From Branchiostoma floridae (lineage: Eukaryota > Chordata > Leptocardii > Amphioxiformes > Branchiostomatidae): a DNA stretch of 64,000 bases. The translations under genes and the position numbers were made by a program. This document shows positions 60,201-64,000 of the stretch, in pieces; within the stretch, counting starts at the first letter, position 1; each line of letters starts with the position of its first letter. The notes beneath the pieces were generated by a model. That model saw only the letters and a program-made list of their open reading frames with translations, did not search any database and was not told the origin of the DNA. The stretch spans positions 24,139,824 through 24,203,823 of the forward strand of contig NC_049987.1 of the NCBI RefSeq assembly GCF_000003815.2, given 5' to 3'.

Positions 60201-63200
60201 TGTAGTTGCTATTAACTATTTAGTGATTTTCTGTTTTTAAGTATTTGACAGCAGGAATGATTGTTCAAGAAAGTGAATCTCAATGCAAGAGACAATTTCT
60301 TGGTGTGTCTTTAGGAAGGAAGAAATTCTTGAACCAGAAGCTGATTCTTGGTGCAAGTAAAATATTCCTGGTGCAAGATTTCCAGACTTGTACAGAGAAT
60401 CACTGTCTAAGAGTAAGAGTATCAGTCTTAAGATTAGAAAGGAATTCTTGAGCAAGATCCTGAATCTTAGCACAAGACGCATATTCTGTTAACTGGTAAC
60501 TTAGTTCTTTAGGACAGAAAGGTTTCCTTGCTTCCAAATAACTTTCAAGAAACTGATTCTAGGTTTGACCTGCTACCAGAATCTTAATCTTTGTACAAGA
60601 TAATATATATTTGGTTTAAGACATCTATTCTTAAGGACGGAAGGTTATTCTTGTTGAAAGAATCTAAATCTTCATACAAGATACATAATATGGTTAGTGA
60701 AAGAAGCAACAAGAAATTCATTATTAAGGACAGAAAGATTTTCTTGCTACAAGAACCTTTCAAGAAACATAATCTAGGTTTTCCTGCTATAAGATATTTA
60801 ATCTTTGTTCTAGAATAAGATGATTTTTCTTAGTTTAGAGAACATTTATAGGTTTAAAACTATGATTAGATATAAATTCTGTACCACAGAATCATTCTTG
60901 TCACAAGAAGATTTATCTTAAGTTTTTAGTCCCAAAACTTTAAGAAAGAACAGCTTGGTCTGAGAAAAATATTCTAAGAAAACTTTCACCTTCTAACTGA
61001 CATTTTCTTATTTTCTTATTTTCTCACACAGAGAGTAATTTTCTTTGTGGAAGATAACTTTTCTTCCACAAAGATAAATAAGAATGGCATTTTTGGTAGT
61101 GTAATGATTGTGTCTTTGTTGATACTTAACAGTGTACGTAAGTCAGCTGTAGCTGCGATGTACAATGTGAACATTCACCCATTCCTTTCATTCCTTCATT
61201 GATTGATTGATTCATTCATTCACCCATTCATTCATTCATTCACCCATTCATTCATTCATTCATCCATCCATCCGCCCGTCCATCCATCCATCCATCCATC
61301 CATCTATCCATCCATCCATCCATCCATCCATCCGCCCGTCCATCCATCCATCCATCCATCCATCCATCCATCAATCCATCTATCCATCCATCCATCCATC
61401 CATCCGCCCGTCCATCCATCCATCCATCCATCCATCCATCCATCCATCCATCCATCCATCCATCCATCCATCCATCCATCCATCCATCCATCCATCCATC
61501 CACCCACCCATCCATCCATTCATTCATAAATTCATTCCTTTCTTTCCCTCCTTAGCCTGATCGTGTCGTGCATCTTCGTGCCGCCCATCTTGATCGGTAA
61601 GATCGGCTGTAAGTGGACCCTGGTGGTCTCCATCTTCTGGTACTCCGTCTTTACCGCGGGAAACTTCTACGCGTCATGGTTAGTACATAACCTCTACCAG
61701 ACTGACTTCGCTGGTTGTTATAGGTAGCTATAGAATAATTTGCCAGGGGAGTTGTGCTACCTGAGCCTTACCTTAGCCTGGACTGACTGACTTCGAGCGG
61801 CTTTTATCTTATGGGGAGGGGTCACTGGTTAGCGATTTGGCTATGTTCTCTTATGCCAGGAAAGGGAGTTGCCGTNNNNNNNNNNNNNNNNNNNNNNNNN
61901 NNNNNNNNNNNNNNNNNNNNNNNNNNNNNNNNNNNNNNNNNNNNNNNNNNNNNNNNNNNNNNNNNNNNNNNNNNNCCAATTTCTACAATTAGACCACCAA
62001 ACCACGAAGCCTGGTAGAGGCTAGTTTCGCACCGCCTCGAAGTCTGGGAAGGAGGCTAGCTAAGTGTTGATGGTACTATTGTCTTGTTATAGAGCCGGAT
62101 CGGCAATTAAGGAAGGACCGTGGTTCACTCTGTTCCAGGTACACGCTGATGCCGATGTCGGTGACGCTGGGTCTGGCCGCCGCGCCGCTCTGGACGGCCA
62201 AGAGCAAGTACGTCACGACCAGCGGGATCCGGTACGCGGGCATGGTGGGGGAGACACAGGAGGACGTCATCACCATGTTCTTCGGTATCTTCTTCATGGT
62301 ACGTCATGTTTGTTTGTTTGTTTGTTTGTTTGTTTGGTGTTAGAAAGTACGTCACTACCAGCAGGATCAGGTACGCGGGCATGGTGGGGGAGACACAGGA
62401 GGACGTCATCACTATGTTCTTCGGTATCTTCTTCATGGTACGCTTTGTTTGTTTGTTTGTTTGTTTGTTTGTTTGGTGTTAGTAAGTACGTCACTACCAG
62501 CGGGATCCGGTACGCTGGCATGGTGGGGGAGACACAGGAGAACGTCATCACCATGTTCTTCGGTATCTTCTTCATGGTACGTCATGTTTGTTTGTTTGTT
62601 TGTTTGTTTGTTTGTTTGGTGCTAGTATGTACTCACGACTAGCGGGATCCGGTACGCGGGCATGGTGGGGGACACAGGAGGACGCCATCACTATGTTCTT
62701 CGGTATCTTCTTCATGGTACGTCATGCTTGTTTGTTTGTTTGTTTGTTTGTTTGTTTGTTTGTTTGTTTGTTTGTTTGTTTGTTTGGTAAGTACGTCACG
62801 ACCAGCGGGATCCGGTACGCAGGCATGGTGGGGGAGACACAGAAGGACGCCATCACCATGTTCTTCGGTATCTTCTTCATGGTACGGTCTTTGTTTGTTT
62901 GTTTATTTGTTTGTTTGTTTGCTGTTTTGGTGGGAAGGATAAACATCGTGGGGGAGACACTATAGGACATCGTCTGAACGTCTGACCGTTCTCAAAATCA
63001 TATCCAGTTGCTTGAGTAACTGCTTTTTGGCTTACGATTCGGAGATGACTTCCAGACCTTTTGAATGACATCCATCATTTCTCTTCGTCGACTCATTCTG
63101 CCAGTTCTAGTGATGCTGAAGAAGAGTGATGGATGTCGTCTTCAAATTCATACAGTTGTAGAGATCGATTTGACTTAGATGTATATGAAGAACCGATTTT

Positions 63201-64000
63201 GATTGCGACATCATTGGAAACTGGTGCACCTGCAACCCGATGTCGCTTGGTGACGCTTGTGTATCAGTATGAATATCATGATCTGGCATTGAGATTGTAT
63301 ATGTGTTATAGTCTTCTTTTCATATCGATTGTAAGTAAGTTAGATAGTTAAAGTCCTTCCTATATCCGACGTTGCATATGGCGGAACTTGTCTCTGTTTC
63401 GACAACCCTTGGGCCACACAGTTTTATAAAGTAATGTGATCGTGTTCTGTAGTTTCGTTTGGGACCGCCTTATTAGCAGCGCCACCTTGTGCTACAGTGC
63501 GACATGAACCATTATTGCCACACAGAACGTAACAGATGGTCACCAAAATTGGAGCAACTAAAGAACTTTGTTATATTATTATCTCCATGAAAAATGGAGA
63601 TGTAGTTTTGGGTGTGTCTGTCTGTCTGTCTGTCTGTGTTTGTGTTTCCGAATTTTTGTAGTCAGCATAACTCAAGAACTTTACGATGGATTACGATATG
63701 GTATGTAGTATACAGGTAGATGTTGGGAAGACAAAGGTTAAGGTCGATTTTTAGGCTACCTGGTATGTGACCTTGGTACTGCAGCAGAAAGTCTTTTATA
63801 TCTTGACCTGGACGTGCTGTGGTCTCGACTCTTTGGTGACAGATAGATTCTGACGCAAGGAAATGGTGGTGTAAGTTTGGGTCCGCTAGTTCATGTCAGA
63901 ATTTCTCCATACCTGTCCTCCTTCAGGTGTTCCAGTCTGGCCAGATCTGGGGTAACCTGATCTCCTCCCTGGTGCTGGAGCGCAGGAACGTGACGTCACT
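57262..64000 (+). CDS. Gene 5: UNC93A-like membrane protein, 5' part (cut by window end)
   Basis: Four exons are in the window: 57262-57623, 61556-61678, 62139-62298, 63927-end, giving 239 complete codons. The start is well supported: the exon begins after a CAG acceptor at about 57,231, an in-frame TAG lies between, and the ATG has a good context (CCAGCCATGT). The protein has a hydrophilic N-terminus with FSDLSITRK (like DFSDLTMTRK in gene 3), then [92 protein letters not shown] and [15 protein letters not shown]. Layout and loop sequences look closer to vertebrate UNC93A than genes 3 and 4 do (inference). The intron 1 donor GTTCTG is weak. Exon 3 is followed by four extra partial copies of its end. 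No mini first coding exon is needed. Confidence 0.85.
57728..61101. mobile_element. 3.4-kb TA-flanked TIR element in gene 5 intron 1
   Basis: The left end CACTACCAAAAATGG and right end CATTTTTGGTAGTG are inverted and each is flanked by TA, as expected for a TA target-site duplication. Both subterminal regions (about 0.9 kb each) are dense in TTTCTTG / CAAGAAA motifs. The middle has no transposase I can recognise, so it looks non-autonomous, although 100 N hide part of it. TA-flanked ends fit Tc1/mariner-like or similar superfamilies; CACTA ends alone do not decide this. Confidence 0.75.
58442..58541. other. Assembly gap (100 N)
   Basis: 100 N inside the TTTCTT-rich left part of the TIR element in gene 5 intron 1. 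True size unknown. Confidence 0.99.
61186..61530. repeat. (ATCC)n microsatellite, gene 5 intron 1
   Basis: About 340 bases of ATCC/ATTC repeats with three GCCCGTCC interruptions at regular spacing, ending 25 bases before the exon 2 acceptor. The pyrimidine-rich strand may serve as an extended polypyrimidine tract. All long frames here are spurious. Confidence 0.97.
61876..61975. other. Assembly gap (100 N)
   Basis: 100 N in gene 5 intron 2. Exons 2 and 3 on either side splice in frame, so no exon needs to be hidden here. Confidence 0.99.
62204..62930 (+). repeat. Five-copy array of the gene 5 exon 3 end, splice donor and (TTTG)n
   Basis: Each unit has about 92 bases of exon 3 (AAGTACGTCAC to TTCTTCATG), a GTACG donor, then (TTTG)n of variable length. 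Unit starts are near 62,208, 62,347, 62,486, 62,629 and 62,791 (spacings 139, 139, 143, 162). Donors follow at 62,299 in copy 1 and 62,882 in copy 5, with the others between. Only copy 1 joins the upstream half of exon 3 from the 62,139 acceptor. Copies 2-4 are preceded by TTAG or CTAG, which could act as acceptors but in the wrong phase. Confidence 0.93.
62965..63150. mobile_element. Penelope-like 3' tail fragment in gene 5 intron 3
   Basis: GAACGTCTGACCGTTCTCAAAATCATATCCAG-like sequence followed by TTGAGTAACTGCTTTTTGGC and GATGCTGAAGAAGAGTGATGG. It resembles the tail of the element near 26,340-26,400. Only non-coding sequence is present. Confidence 0.5.
63577..63885 (+). repeat. Interspersed repeat copy (ATCTCCATGA family)
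   Basis: Starts ATCTCCATGAAAAATGGAGA and runs in parallel with the left part of the element at 12,559 (TCTGTCTGTCTG, AACTCAAGAAC, GATGTTGGGAAGACAAA, TGGTACTGCAGCAGAAA). It ends just before gene 5 exon 4. Confidence 0.75.

Noticed and set aside
61203-61560. Open frames of 71-117 codons rich in His-Pro-Ser-Ile or Met-Asp-Gly-Trp
   Set aside because: Products of the (ATCC)n microsatellite.
62064-62642. Continuous 192-codon frame through the exon 3 array
   Set aside because: It is out of frame with exon 3 of gene 5 in copy 1 and depends on stop-free (TTTG)n repeats.

Overview
This looks like a gene-poor, repeat-rich stretch of an invertebrate deuterostome genome, most likely a cephalochordate (amphioxus). 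The evidence is long spliced genes with short GT-AG exons, dense MITE-like hairpins, tRNA-derived SINEs, TG microsatellites and tandem UNC93A-like genes. Three 100-N assembly gaps are present. The organism call is inference; no search was run. All recognisable genes are on the + strand.

Region 1 (about 1-35,400) is a tandem segmental duplication with a unit of about 17.4 kb. Each unit starts with a 37-bp minisatellite and about 1 kb of shared flank. It then carries one 14-exon gene and ends with related 3' flanks. Gene 1 (3,490-14,768, 1,092 aa) and gene 2 (24,055-33,643, 1,071 aa) have the same 14 exons and the same intron phases throughout. Each predicts an unusual fusion: a small N-terminal domain of about 90 aa, a class 3 (alpha/beta hydrolase) lipase domain with GHS(L/M)GG, a beta-rich middle region, a glycine-rich transmembrane hairpin, and a C-terminal P-loop GTPase (GPQ(D/N)AGKST, DFPGT). 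A membrane-anchored lipase-GTPase is the best candidate here for an undescribed system.

Region 2 (about 35,900-64,000) holds three tandem UNC93-like (MFS-fold) membrane protein genes. Gene 3 (35,922-42,469, 564 aa) and gene 4 (44,613-50,357, 589 aa) are complete. Gene 5 (57,262 to window end) is cut by the window. The first two start with a separate 31-nt coding mini-exon. The UNC93 genes show a recurrent oddity: exon ends carrying a 5' splice site are duplicated in tandem. There are two copies in gene 4 exon 3, three in gene 4 exon 4, five in gene 5 exon 3, and a decayed extra exon 7 in gene 3. Gene 3 also appears to use a GC-AG intron.

The space between and inside genes is filled with mobile and repetitive DNA. 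It includes a 590-bp near-perfect palindrome, a CpG-rich composite foldback, a 3.4-kb TA-flanked element with terminal inverted repeats, a three-copy MITE family, SINEs, a LINE tail, a Penelope-like remnant and several microsatellites. No functional link between the lipase-GTPase pair and the UNC93 cluster can be shown from sequence; both are predicted membrane proteins. All exon models were built by eye from splice sites, reading-frame continuity and paralogue comparison.
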